This document shows positions 35,874-44,622 of a stretch of DNA of 64,000 bases, piece after piece. Positions within the stretch are counted from its first letter, which is position 1, and the number at the start of each line of letters is the position of its first letter. The notes under the pieces were generated by a model that did not search any database, was not told the DNA's origin, and saw only the letters and a list, made by a program, of their open reading frames with translations. This DNA is from Diphasiastrum complanatum. Lineage: Eukaryota; Streptophyta; Lycopodiopsida; Lycopodiales; Lycopodiaceae. The stretch lies in assembly GCA_029204225.1 (NCBI GenBank), contig CM055096.1, forward strand, positions 67,368,370 through 67,432,369, in the 5' to 3' direction. Position numbers and translations under genes: made by a program.

Positions 35874-36609
35874 TGTGAAAATTATATAAAGTTATCTATC
35901 ATAGCATTAGGGGTTTTCTGTTTTTATGTCAAGCATCTTTGTGTAGGACTTTGATAGGGCCAAAATTGGCAAAGATGGCAAATGGTCAATTCCACATGTC
36001 AAGCGACAATTTGGCCAAAAGTAGTTTATGATGCAAACTCGAGCTAGTTAGGCTTGTGAATAGGATTGTAACACTTGTGTTGATGTAATTTGATGAGTGA
36101 TCAAGTCAAAGTGTTGGCAAAGGTCAAAGGGTCCAATCACAATTGAGAAATCTATATGAAGAGTCCAATAGAATTGCAAGATGGATGCATCACTCATCCA
36201 ATAGGATTAGAGAGGCTAGGATTAGCGGTCCAATAGGAGGTAAGCATGGATCTCCACGAGTTTTATATGACTCTATTTTCCAATCATAATGTAATTGAGT
36301 TTTTGAGTCATTTTGAGAGCAATCAACTTTTGTCTGTATTTCCTTCTCTCTCTCTACCTGAGAGTAAATTGGTCTATTCTCTCTCTACCCAAGGAGAGGA
36401 GCTTAATTTGTCTTAGAATTTTCATGATGTACTTTTTCCCACGTGTGAAATCACTCTGGTTATCATACTATGCATCTATCTTTGCCTCTTTGCCTTAGAT
36501 TGTGACATAGATCTTGGATTTCAATCTAGTGTTGATCTAAAGTGCATAAGCTTTGCTTAGGAGATCATTCTCACACATTAGGGCATTCCCACACGTGTGA
36601 ATTTTCACA
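35874..36609 (+). repeat. 3' LTR of element H (736 bp)
   Basis: TGTGAAAATT...AATTTTCACA, preceded by the short purine-rich TTAGGATGAG. Its first 70 bp match the 35152-35222 stub. It contains CACACGTGTG at 36590 near its end. It resembles the LTR of J (54905-55626) and the solo LTR at 12209-13029. Confidence 0.85.
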
Positions 36610-36614
36610 CATCC

Positions 36615-36829
36615 CTCCATTCATGTGACTCCATAGCATCTTCAAAGCAACTCGACTCATCAAACATAGATGTTAGAAAAGTATAAGAGGTAAGAGAATG
36701 AAGATCTTCCCTTTGTTCACCTTTGTCAACATAGGTGAGCCTTGATGGCTCGGCCTTCCTTCTTGTAGATCTTCTTGGAGCACTCGAGTCTTGAGGTGGA
36801 TCCTCAAGATCTTGATCATATGAAGGCTC
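36615..36829 (-). pseudogene. Copia A IN-RT linker piece stranded between H and I
   Basis: Minus-strand reading has the linker typical of this clade: SSAPRRSTRRKAEPSRLTYV followed by FDESSCFEDAMESHEWRD, which normally precedes the first RT block. Its continuation (KEYDAL...) is found on the other side of element H, confirming that A was continuous before H inserted. Confidence 0.8.
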
Positions 36830-37476
36830 TGTGAAAATTGTCAACATTTCCTTGTCTAGTTTTAGGCCAAAATTGCTAAAAATGGCACATAGTTTAGGAT
36901 CTGACTTTTCACACGTGTGAAACAGGTCTAGATATTTTTAGTAAGTGTATTTTTTCAGTATGAAGAAGTGTCAAACTTCAAGACCTTCGAAATGAGTCCA
37001 TTTTCATGTATTTTGGACATATATGCCAATTTTACCTATATAGGGCATATTTTAGGTAAGGAGGGTCTAGAGAGAGGAGAGAGAGTCATCTCTCTCAGCT
37101 ATATATAGCAGGTAGGCCGTGGAGAAACAGGTTGGAGCAGATCCATTGTATTCATTTGCTTAATGAGAGATTTTTCTATTGGGTTCTCCTTCCATTGTTG
37201 GCATTGTGTAGTGATTGAGTTCAAGCTTTGTGTGTATGATCTTAGGTGCTTTCCAAAAGTGGTAGGCTGATGTATTATGGACTGTATAATGCTATTTTGG
37301 GCCGCACTTGATGTTTATGGAAGTTTCCATTTGTGATAAATGCTTTTTGATCAAGTTCTTTGCATTCTAGGTAGCATAGAATGTGTTGCCAATTCCTAGC
37401 TTATGTAGTTTGGAGTGCAAGCATTCAAGCCAATGATCTTGGAGTTTAGATCCACTTAGGATCTGTATTTTTCACA
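36830..37476 (+). repeat. 5' LTR of element I (647 bp)
   Basis: TGTGAAAATTG...TTTTTCACA. Contains the extended palindrome TTTCACACGTGTGAAA-like at 36907-36922 and a TATA box at 37100-37108. Confidence 0.95.
37100..37108 (+). promoter_or_regulatory. TATA box of LTR I
   Basis: TATATATAG at the expected place for the U3 promoter, about 270 bp into the LTR, following a GAGAGAGTCATCTCTCTC-like stretch. The same box is at 42026-42034 in the 3' LTR. RNA would start some 25-35 bp downstream. Confidence 0.6.
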
Positions 37477-37488
37477 TGGTATCAGAGC
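37477..37488 (+). other. Primer-binding site, initiator-Met tRNA type
   Basis: TGGTATCAGAGC directly abuts the 5' LTR. It is complementary to the 3' end of plant initiator-Met tRNA, the usual copia primer for minus-strand cDNA. Confidence 0.92.
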
Positions 37489-38649
37489 TGGTTGGCTTCT
37501 ATTCATAGTAAGTATTCCATTTTTGGTGATATTTGGATGTTTGATCAAGTTCTAGCATGATTTTGCATTGCTTTGTTGATCAAATCTTACTAACCTTTGT
37601 TTTGTGAGTTGAACTTGTGGATCAAAAGCATATTTCAGGTCTATTGAAGATCAGAGGCTGAAAAGAAACTATTTTGGATCAGATCATAACACCTAATCAT
37701 TTGTGATTGTGAGGCTTGTGCATATTCAATACTAACAATGTTCTTTTCAATCCTATTGTTGACAATCTCCATTCTTGGATAAACACTCTCCTTAAGTGGA
37801 TGAAACTTCTCCTTAAGTGGATGACAAATGCTCTTTTGAGTGAGTTGTAATTCTCCTAAAGGCTGAGCAAAGCTCCCATTTGGATGAAAGATCCCCTTTT
37901 TTGGGTGAACATATTGTAAGCTCCATTGTGAAGAGCATATTGTAAAGATTGTCATCAATTTTGGCATAATTTTTTGGTGTACTTTGTTGAGCATGTAAGT
38001 AACTCTCCTTATGTAATTTGATTGGAGCATTTGCTGGAAGGTGTTAACCATTATGCAAGTGTGTTTTCAGGTTCTTAACAGGTTGAGGAACATTCTCATG
38101 TGAAGTGATCTTAGATCTACATCTAAACACCAAGATTTGACAAGATAGTGAAGCTAGTCTTGTGATTCACTAAGTGTGCTCATTCATTCACCTCTAAATC
38201 TTGTATTTATCACTTGCTGGAGTTTATAAACTTTTAGAAGTGTGGTTTACATGTGGTTTTACAGGTTGAATCAATATCTTAGTGTGTTGATCATATGTTG
38301 ATCAAGTTTGTTCATTACTAGGTAATCTTGGCATCCTAGTTTTGGGTATTTTCTAAGAATGCAAGTAACTCTTCACACCATAACTTGATTTGGTCACTTG
38401 CTGGAAAGTTTGAGAGCTTAAGCAAGAGTGTGTTCAGGTTGGTTTGATTTTGTAATCCATTCTTAGTGTGTGCAAAGTGTTGCATGTGTTTCAATCTTCC
38501 TTTCTATGCTTGGAAACCATCTAGGTTCAAGATAGAAGTGTTTTAGGGTCCTAAATCTTCATAGATCTCTTTATCTATCATTTGTTGAGAGAAAAGTGAG
38601 TGCTAAGTGCTTTAGGACAAAACCTAAAAGTTGAAGAAACATTAGAATC
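37489..38649 (+). other. Leader of element I, no gene
   Basis: About 1.16 kb between PBS and the ATG. It holds small internal repeats (CTCCTTAAGTGGATGA occurs twice near 37790-37830) and probably RNA packaging signals. A 136-codon frame on the opposite strand (37641-38051) has no recognisable domain and is not supported. Confidence 0.6.
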
Positions 38650-41600
38650 ATGGCTTCCAATGGTGGGATCATGCTAGAGTCTAGTGAAAGGTTGAGTTCA
38701 TCAAACTACTCTACTTGGAAAGTGAGGATGGAGTCCTTACTTGAGTTGAATGAACTCATGGACATAGTTGCAGAAATTAAAGAGAGACCTCTCACACTTC
38801 AAGAGCAACAAAGGTTTGATAAGAAGGCCAAAAGGGCTCTTCATATCATTAAAATGAATGTTACAAATGAACTTCTCAAGGAAGTTGGAAAGTGTCAAAG
38901 TGCAAGTGAGGCATGGAATGCCTTAAAGAAGCTCTTTGAATCAAAGTCCACATCTAGGGTATTGACCCTAAGGAGACAAATATTTTCTAGTAGGCAAAGA
39001 GAGGGTGAAAGTGCTCATGCATTTATCTTGAGAGTTAAGTCCCTAAGTGATGATTTAGCATGCATTGATGAGAACATAAAAGATGGTGAAATAGTCCAAG
39101 TTATGTTGAATGGTTTGCTAAATGAACATGCTAACCTTGTGCAAAGTTTTGCCATTCAAAGAGTCTTGCCAAGTGTGGTTGACTTGCAAGAAATCTTATT
39201 GGCTGAAGAACATAGGTTGCAATCAAAGCTTGATGGTGCATCCTTGCAAGGTGGAGGTGAAGAGGCTTTCTTCACAAAAGGCAAATTCAAGGGCAAAGGT
39301 AAAGGCAAAGGAAAATGGTCCAAAGGTGGTAACTTTGATCATGATGATCACTCTTCCTCTTCCTCTTCTACTAAGAACAATAAGTCAAAGTTCAAGTGCT
39401 TTTATTGTGGGATAAAAGGACATTTTGCAAATGAATGCCATAAGAAACAAAATGCTAGATCTAGGTTGAGATCTAATGTACTTCTTGGAGATGATAATTG
39501 TTGTGCTAACTTGGCAAGCTTTGGTGAATCTATGGTCAATTTTTTGGATCCATTGGATCTTGAAGATGCACTAGTGTTACCTACTAGTCATATGGAGTCA
39601 TGTGGAGCTAAATTAGCATCATGTTTGTACTCTTCTACTCATGGACTTCCAAGGCTTGGTGGTTCTTCAATGGTGCTAGATGGCAAGTGCAAAAATGGAA
39701 AAGGTAAGGAAGGAGCTAACTTCATCAATGGAGTTGATGAAGATTCTTCTTTGGAAGTGATTGTTGCTAATGACTTGTTTGTTCATATGGAAAAAGATGG
39801 AGATGCTAAGTGTCATTCTTTGCAAGAAGATGGTTGTTCTTCTAATTCTTTTCATATTGATGTATGTAATCATGTGGGAAAAGATGATGGTGCTTTGAGC
39901 ATGCTTGAAGGAAATGGTTCTTTTACATCTTTTTGTGATAAAGTCATTTGTGCAACAAGTGGTGTCACATTTCTTCATAAAAAGAGTAGATCAAAGGTTT
40001 CTATCATGAGACTTGGTGAGGGAGATCACAAGTCAAAAGGAAGAGAAGTATGTGAAGTGTTCAAAGTGGGATGTACTTTGAATGATGTTTTTATGAACGA
40101 TAGTGAGGAAGAATCATTATCATATGACTCATTACCTAAATCATTGAGTAGAAGTTCATGTTTGAAAAGAGAGAGTACTTCAATCACTCTTATGTTGAAG
40201 GTACTAAGGATTCTTTTCTTGGCTTCTAATATTCAAGAGTCTTCTACTTCTTATGGTGCAACTATCAAGAGGGAGGTTTCTAACTTTTGTGGTGCTAGCA
40301 TTAAGAGGGAGTCTTGTGAAGGAAAGGGCAATGGAAGAGTGGTTCTTGGGAAGATCCAAAGCATGGATCTAACATCTCTTCATCAACTCAAAGCATTCTA
40401 TGATTGTGGTGGATTGTTCATTCATGGTCAAGATGGCAAAAGGTTGGTTGAAGAAGACTACATGGAGCAACTCAAGTGGCAACTTCTTCAAGGCAAGGGA
40501 GATATCATTGGTGAGCTTATTGAGGTTTGTTATGAACTCAAGAGGGCTGTTTTGATTAGGTTTGATACTCATCTTCACCTACTCTACTTCATGTTAAATG
40601 GAAATGTTGGAATCTATCTTTTGGTTTATGATGGTGGCATTGTTTTCACTAACTATAGTGAAGGGTCAAATTTGAGCATTGATGAGATCTTGTGGGATCT
40701 TAATCATGTGTTTGAGAGGGAGTATCTTCAGAGTTTCAGATCTGAAGATGTTCACATATGCAAGATCTTTGATGTCTTATTGGAAGATCAAGAGGTTGAT
40801 CTTGGATTGCTTCATCAACACCAAGAGACAAGTGGCAATTCGAAGCTAGTGAAAAGCATCAAAGAAGAGACAAATGGTCAAGGCATTTTGGATCTGTTTT
40901 TACAGGTTCTTGAAGGTTCAAGTAAGGTCTTTGGAGCTGCAAGGAAGTGTCTTCTTACTCTACCTCACTTGCCTAATCTCATGTATGAACATTGTTATGT
41001 CAATGTGTTGAAATTGTCAAATTTCAATAAAACTAGTTCCATAGTTTTGCATCCTTTGGATCTTGGAGATGGAATAGTTATCATTGCTGGTTTGTATGAT
41101 CAAGTACATGAATTCATTCAGATCTTGAAAGGTATTGAAGTGGTCAATATGTTTTCTTTTGAACAAAGTTCAAGATCTAGTATTCTAGTGTTGGCAAATT
41201 GGCAACTTGTTGACATTGTAGGATCAAGCGTTGTGTGCAAATCTTGTGGAGGTACTTCAAGTATTTCAAGTTCAGGTTTTGGTCATTCAAATGGAGTAGG
41301 GAACACATCTTTTTGGCATTCATTCACTCAAAGGCTTTCATGGATTGAAGATCTACAAAGGCAAGGTGGTGATGGAAGTTCATTCATGGAGATACATGTT
41401 GCATTCACTATATGTATAGTGAAATGTGGAGGAGGCATGCAAACACTTGTTGATCACTTTCATTTACAACTTGTTTGCTGCTATTTTACAGAGAAACCAG
41501 AGATGGATACATGGAGGAATTCATTAATTGAGATTCTATGTTCTTTTACATGTACCATTTTTATGATTCTATGTAAAATTGATGTAAGAAATAGTGAAGC

Positions 41601-41742
41601 ATCCTATATGGACACTATTATCTATATCAATTATGTTGTGTCCTATTTTGTACATATTAGGATCCTTGAGAAGAGATCTATTCTGATGATGGAGATCATT
41701 CTTAAGTTGGAACAAAGTAGTGTTGTAAAACTAGCAAGTTAA
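38650..41742 (+). CDS. Element I polyprotein: copia Gag plus about 760-residue unknown region
   Basis: 1030 codons with no stop. Residues 1-200 are a UBN2-type copia Gag (MASNGGIMLESSERL, YSTWKVRMESLLEL, ESAHAFILRVKSL). Residues 209-226 are a basic GKGKGKGK stretch and 235-240 a Ser run. A canonical zinc knuckle, C250-x2-C253-x4-H258-x4-C263, would bind RNA. From 271 to 1030 I recognise nothing: no DSG protease, no DNGGEY integrase block, no YVDD. Two hydrophobic, membrane-like segments lie near 958-977 and 989-1006. This ATG is preceded by the leader and matches Gag starts in elements A and G. Its closest Gag relatives are A and G, but more diverged. The extra region could be captured host sequence, an env-like domain or a degenerate pol kept open by selection or chance; the sequence does not decide. 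Confidence 0.85.
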   Translation: MASNGGIMLESSERLSSSNYSTWKVRMESLLELNELMDIVAEIKERPLTLQEQQRFDKKAKRALHIIKMNVTNELLKEVGKCQSASEAWNALKKLFESKSTSRVLTLRRQIFSSRQREGESAHAFILRVKSLSDDLACIDENIKDGEIVQVMLNGLLNEHANLVQSFAIQRVLPSVVDLQEILLAEEHRLQSKLDGASLQGGGEEAFFTKGKFKGKGKGKGKWSKGGNFDHDDHSSSSSSTKNNKSKFKCFYCGIKGHFANECHKKQNARSRLRSNVLLGDDNCCANLASFGESMVNFLDPLDLEDALVLPTSHMESCGAKLASCLYSSTHGLPRLGGSSMVLDGKCKNGKGKEGANFINGVDEDSSLEVIVANDLFVHMEKDGDAKCHSLQEDGCSSNSFHIDVCNHVGKDDGALSMLEGNGSFTSFCDKVICATSGVTFLHKKSRSKVSIMRLGEGDHKSKGREVCEVFKVGCTLNDVFMNDSEEESLSYDSLPKSLSRSSCLKRESTSITLMLKVLRILFLASNIQESSTSYGATIKREVSNFCGASIKRESCEGKGNGRVVLGKIQSMDLTSLHQLKAFYDCGGLFIHGQDGKRLVEEDYMEQLKWQLLQGKGDIIGELIEVCYELKRAVLIRFDTHLHLLYFMLNGNVGIYLLVYDGGIVFTNYSEGSNLSIDEILWDLNHVFEREYLQSFRSEDVHICKIFDVLLEDQEVDLGLLHQHQETSGNSKLVKSIKEETNGQGILDLFLQVLEGSSKVFGAARKCLLTLPHLPNLMYEHCYVNVLKLSNFNKTSSIVLHPLDLGDGIVIIAGLYDQVHEFIQILKGIEVVNMFSFEQSSRSSILVLANWQLVDIVGSSVVCKSCGGTSSISSSGFGHSNGVGNTSFWHSFTQRLSWIEDLQRQGGDGSSFMEIHVAFTICIVKCGGGMQTLVDHFHLQLVCCYFTEKPEMDTWRNSLIEILCSFTCTIFMILCKIDVRNSEASYMDTIIYINYVVSYFVHIRILEKRSILMMEIILKLEQSSVVKLAS

Positions 41743-41755
41743 GTTGAAGAGGGAG

Positions 41756-42402
41756 TGTGAAAATTGTCAACATTTCCTTGTCTAGTTTTAGGCCAAAATT
41801 GCTAAAAATGGCACATAGTTTAGGATCTGACTTTTCACACGTGTGAAACAGGTCTAGATATTTTTAGTAAGTGTATTTTTTCAGTATGAAGAAGTGTCAA
41901 ACTTCAAGACCTTCGAAATGAGTCCATTTTCATGTATTTTGGACATATATGCCAATTTTACCTATATAGGGCATATTTTAGGTAAGGAGGGTCTAGAGAG
42001 AGGAGAGAGAGTCATCTCTCTCAGCTATATATAGCAGGTAGGCCGTGGAGAAACAGGTTGGAGCAGATCCATTGTATTCATTTGCTTAATGAGAGATTTT
42101 TCTATTGGGTTCTCCTTCCATTGTTGGCATTGTGTAGTGATTGAGTTCAAGCTTTGTGTGTATGATCTTAGGTGCTTTCCAAAAGTGGTAGGCTGATGTA
42201 TTATGGACTGTATAATGCTATTTTGGGCCGCACTTGATGTTTATGGAAGTTTCCATTTGTGATAAATGCTTTTTGATCAAGTTCTTTGCATTCTAGGTAG
42301 CATAGAATGTGTTGCCAATTCCTAGCTTATGTAGTTTGGAGTGCAAGCATTCAAGCCAATGATCTTGGAGTTTAGATCCACTTAGGATCTGTATTTTTCA
42401 CA
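41756..42402 (+). repeat. 3' LTR of element I (647 bp)
   Basis: Same length and, by eye, same sequence as the 5' LTR. Preceded by the purine-rich AAGTTGAAGAGGGAG, the plus-strand primer. Confidence 0.95.
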
Positions 42403-43340
42403 GGCTCCAGCTCAAATCTTGCAAAATCCTTGACATAAGAGGGATTAGTAGCAATTTCATTCATCTTGTAGTAGTTAATTTCATCAAATGTAACATCTCT
42501 ACTCACTAAAATCTTTTTAATGATAGGATTATAGATTCTATATCCCTTGCTATTTTCACCATAACCAACAAAAATTCCTTTTATGAATGTAGGATCATCC
42601 TTCTTTCTTGTATCTAATGATTGAAAAACATAGCAAGTAGATCCAAAGATTCTAAGATCTTTGAGATTTGGCTTCTTACCAAATAGAGCCTCATAAGATG
42701 TTATGCCTCCAATGGGCTTACATGATAATCTATTATATAAGTAATTTGCACAAATAATGGTCTGTCCACAAAATGACTTAGGTAGAGATGAATCTAGCCT
42801 TAAAGCTTTTGCACACTCACAAAGAGTTCTATTCATTCTCTTGGCTATACCATTTTGTTGAGGACTATAAGTACATGTAAGCTCTCTTTTAATACCATTG
42901 GCTTTACAAAACTCTATCATTCTAGTGGAGATATACTCTCCACCATTATCACTTCTCAATACTTTTACTTTAGCATCAAGTTGATTCTCAGCTAGACTTT
43001 ACAAAAGACTCAAACACTTTACTTTTGGAATCCAAAAGTTCAATCCAAGTGTATCTAGAGTAGTCATCAATAAAAGATACATACATTAATGCATCTTCAT
43101 CAGATGCTGGAGATAAAGAGTGCGCATCACTATGAATGAGATCTAATGTCTTAGAAGATCTAGTGGAAGAGTTAGCAGATGGTAGCTTGTGTGCCTTTGA
43201 GAGGCTACAAGCCTCACAACTCTTTCCACACTTTGAGAATGTCTTTAGAAGGCCGAGAGCAAGATCCTTTGTGCATAGCATCTCCATTGATTTGAAGTTG
43301 GGATGGCCCAACCTCTTATGCCAAAGCTCCCCACTTGATT
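42403..43340 (-). pseudogene. Copia A integrase
   Basis: Two minus-strand open pieces. 43311-42988 has MGHPNFKSMEML (GAG-pre-integrase), the zinc-binding CGKSCEACSLSKAHK, DLIHSDAHSLSP (first catalytic Asp) and FIDDYSRYTW. 42959-42408 has RSDNGGEYIS (second Asp), TYSPQQNGIAKRMNRTL (catalytic Glu of the NGxAER motif is Lys), SYEALFGKKPNLKDLRIFG and VGYGENSKGYRIYNP (C-terminal fold). A frame break near 42970 splits them. Integrase inserts cDNA into chromosomes; this one is dead. Element I is inserted at its 3' end. Confidence 0.8.
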
Positions 43341-44622
43341 AAGCTCCTCCTTAGCCATGTTCACACTTCCAAGAAATACATGAGCATCAAGCTTAAATAT
43401 CCTTCCTTGTTCGAATCTCTTTATAATGCAAATATCATTCATCATAATGGAGCAAACACCTTGCTTAAAATGGACATCTAAACCATCGTCCATCAATTGT
43501 CCTACACTAAGCAAACTCTTAGTAAGTGTAGGAACATAGAGTACATTTTGAAGATCTACTCTTTTAGAGAATCCAAGACTTAAGAGAATAGTTCCCACTC
43601 CAACCATTCTACGTTCGTGATCACTTGCTGTTAGAATAGACTTTTTACAATCTACAAAAGGTACAAGAGATGGGGAAAAATCCTTTTGGAATGTCATGTG
43701 GGAGCTAGCCCCACTATCAATCCACCATGTGTCGTTGGAGTAGATCTTGATTGTTGATGTAGATGCCACAAAGATGAATCAACTTCATCATCATCTTCCT
43801 CAAGGGTAAGGTTGTCTTGCTTGCTCTCACCTTGTGCGTTCTTCTTTTTGTAGCACTCGGATGCAAAGTGCCCCTTCTTTCCACAAAAGAAGCACTTTTG
43901 TTTGGCCTTGTTCTTCTTTCCACCTTTAGAGCTTGATGCTTGATCATCACTCTTGGTCTTCTTGTGTTGGATCTTCTTCTTGGACTTTGCCTTGCCTTTA
44001 CTTGAGAAGTTGGCCTTCTCATCTTCATCATGTAGCTTCAAGGAACCAATCCTTTGTCTTATTCTCCTCGGCCACAAGCACACTATGGAGCTTGTCAATA
44101 GAAGGTAGTGAATCTTGAATTGCAAAGCTTTGAACTAGATTGGAGAAATCGTCTCCAAGACCAATTAGGATAATTTGCACAAGCTTATCATCTTGGATTT
44201 TCTCACTTATGATGGAAAGTTCTTTATTGAGAGATTTTATCCTCAAGACATACCTTGAGCACTCTCATCACTATCTCTAATGCTTTGTGGAACTTTATTT
44301 CTAAGCATAAGCACTCTAGAGGTGTTCTTGGATTCATAAATCTCTTTCAAAGAGTTCCAAGTCTCTTTGGCCGAGGTACAAGATGCAACTTCCTTTAAGA
44401 AGTTCATTACTAACATTCATTTTAAGACAATGTAATGCTAGCCTAGATCTTCTTGTACTTTACTTGTTCTTGTCCTCCTTGAGGCTCTTCCTCTTCACCA
44501 AGGACAAGATCATACAAATCTTGGAGCACTAGAAGTGACTCCATTCTTACTTTTCAAATTGAATAGTTACTTGAATTTAACCTCTCACTAGCTTCAAGAA
44601 GATAGGCTCCAATTGAACCCAT
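43341..44622 (-). pseudogene. Copia A gag and protease
   Basis: Gag starts at 44622 (MGSIGAYLLEASERLNSSNY, with a TGA soon after), continues through frame breaks to MRIKSLNKELSIISEKIQ (44246), then a basic Ser/Lys linker and zinc knuckle CFFCGKKGHFASEC near 43890. Protease (43769 down) has WWIDSGASSHMTF with intact DSG. YVPTLTKSLLSVGQLMDDG follows. Gag and protease would be one polyprotein; several stops and frameshifts break it. Shares its start with gag G (31753). Confidence 0.78.

Larger units (their letters stand above)
35152..36609 (+). mobile_element. Nested copia derivative H: LTR stub, RNase H, 3' LTR
   Basis: Inserted in element A. Left end TGTGAAAATT at 35152, right end AATTTTCACA at 36609, with flanking CATCT (35147-35151) and CATCC (36610-36614), one mismatch. 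Only the first about 71 bp of the 5' LTR remain (35152-35222). They are joined directly to the end of RT/RNase H (35223-35870) and a complete 3' LTR (35874-36609, 736 bp). Gag, protease, integrase and most of RT are deleted. Confidence 0.85.
36830..42402 (+). mobile_element. Young gag-type LTR retrotransposon I (non-autonomous)
   Basis: Complete element: 5' LTR 36830-37476, PBS TGGTATCAGAGC immediately after (37477-37488), leader to 38649, one ORF 38650-41742, PPT (GAAGAGGGAG, to 41755), 3' LTR 41756-42402. It is flanked by perfect GGCTC duplications (36825-36829, 42403-42407). The two 647-bp LTRs read as identical by eye, so insertion was recent. It sits inside copia A. It encodes no protease, integrase or RT, so it must depend on a partner element. 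Confidence 0.93.
32600..44622 (-). mobile_element. Ty1/copia element A, host of two nested insertions
   Basis: Joining 44622-42403, 36829-36610 and 35151-33772 on the minus strand gives one copia element in the right order: gag, zinc knuckle, protease, integrase, linker, RT, RNase H, PPT, 3' LTR. The two gaps are exactly elements I and H, each with its own LTRs and 5-bp duplications. No 5' LTR was recognised above 44622. Multiple stops make it inactive. Confidence 0.8.

Noticed and set aside
37641-38051. 136-codon minus-strand ORF in the leader of element I
   Set aside because: Opposite strand to the element, no recognisable domain, low-complexity composition from small direct repeats in the leader.
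39676-39978. 100-codon minus-strand ORF inside the element I coding region
   Set aside because: Shadow of the 1030-codon frame; composition mirrors it and no domain is present.
36830-42402. Calling element I's C-terminal region a definite envelope protein
   Set aside because: Two hydrophobic stretches alone are not enough; no signal peptide, cleavage site or family match is visible.
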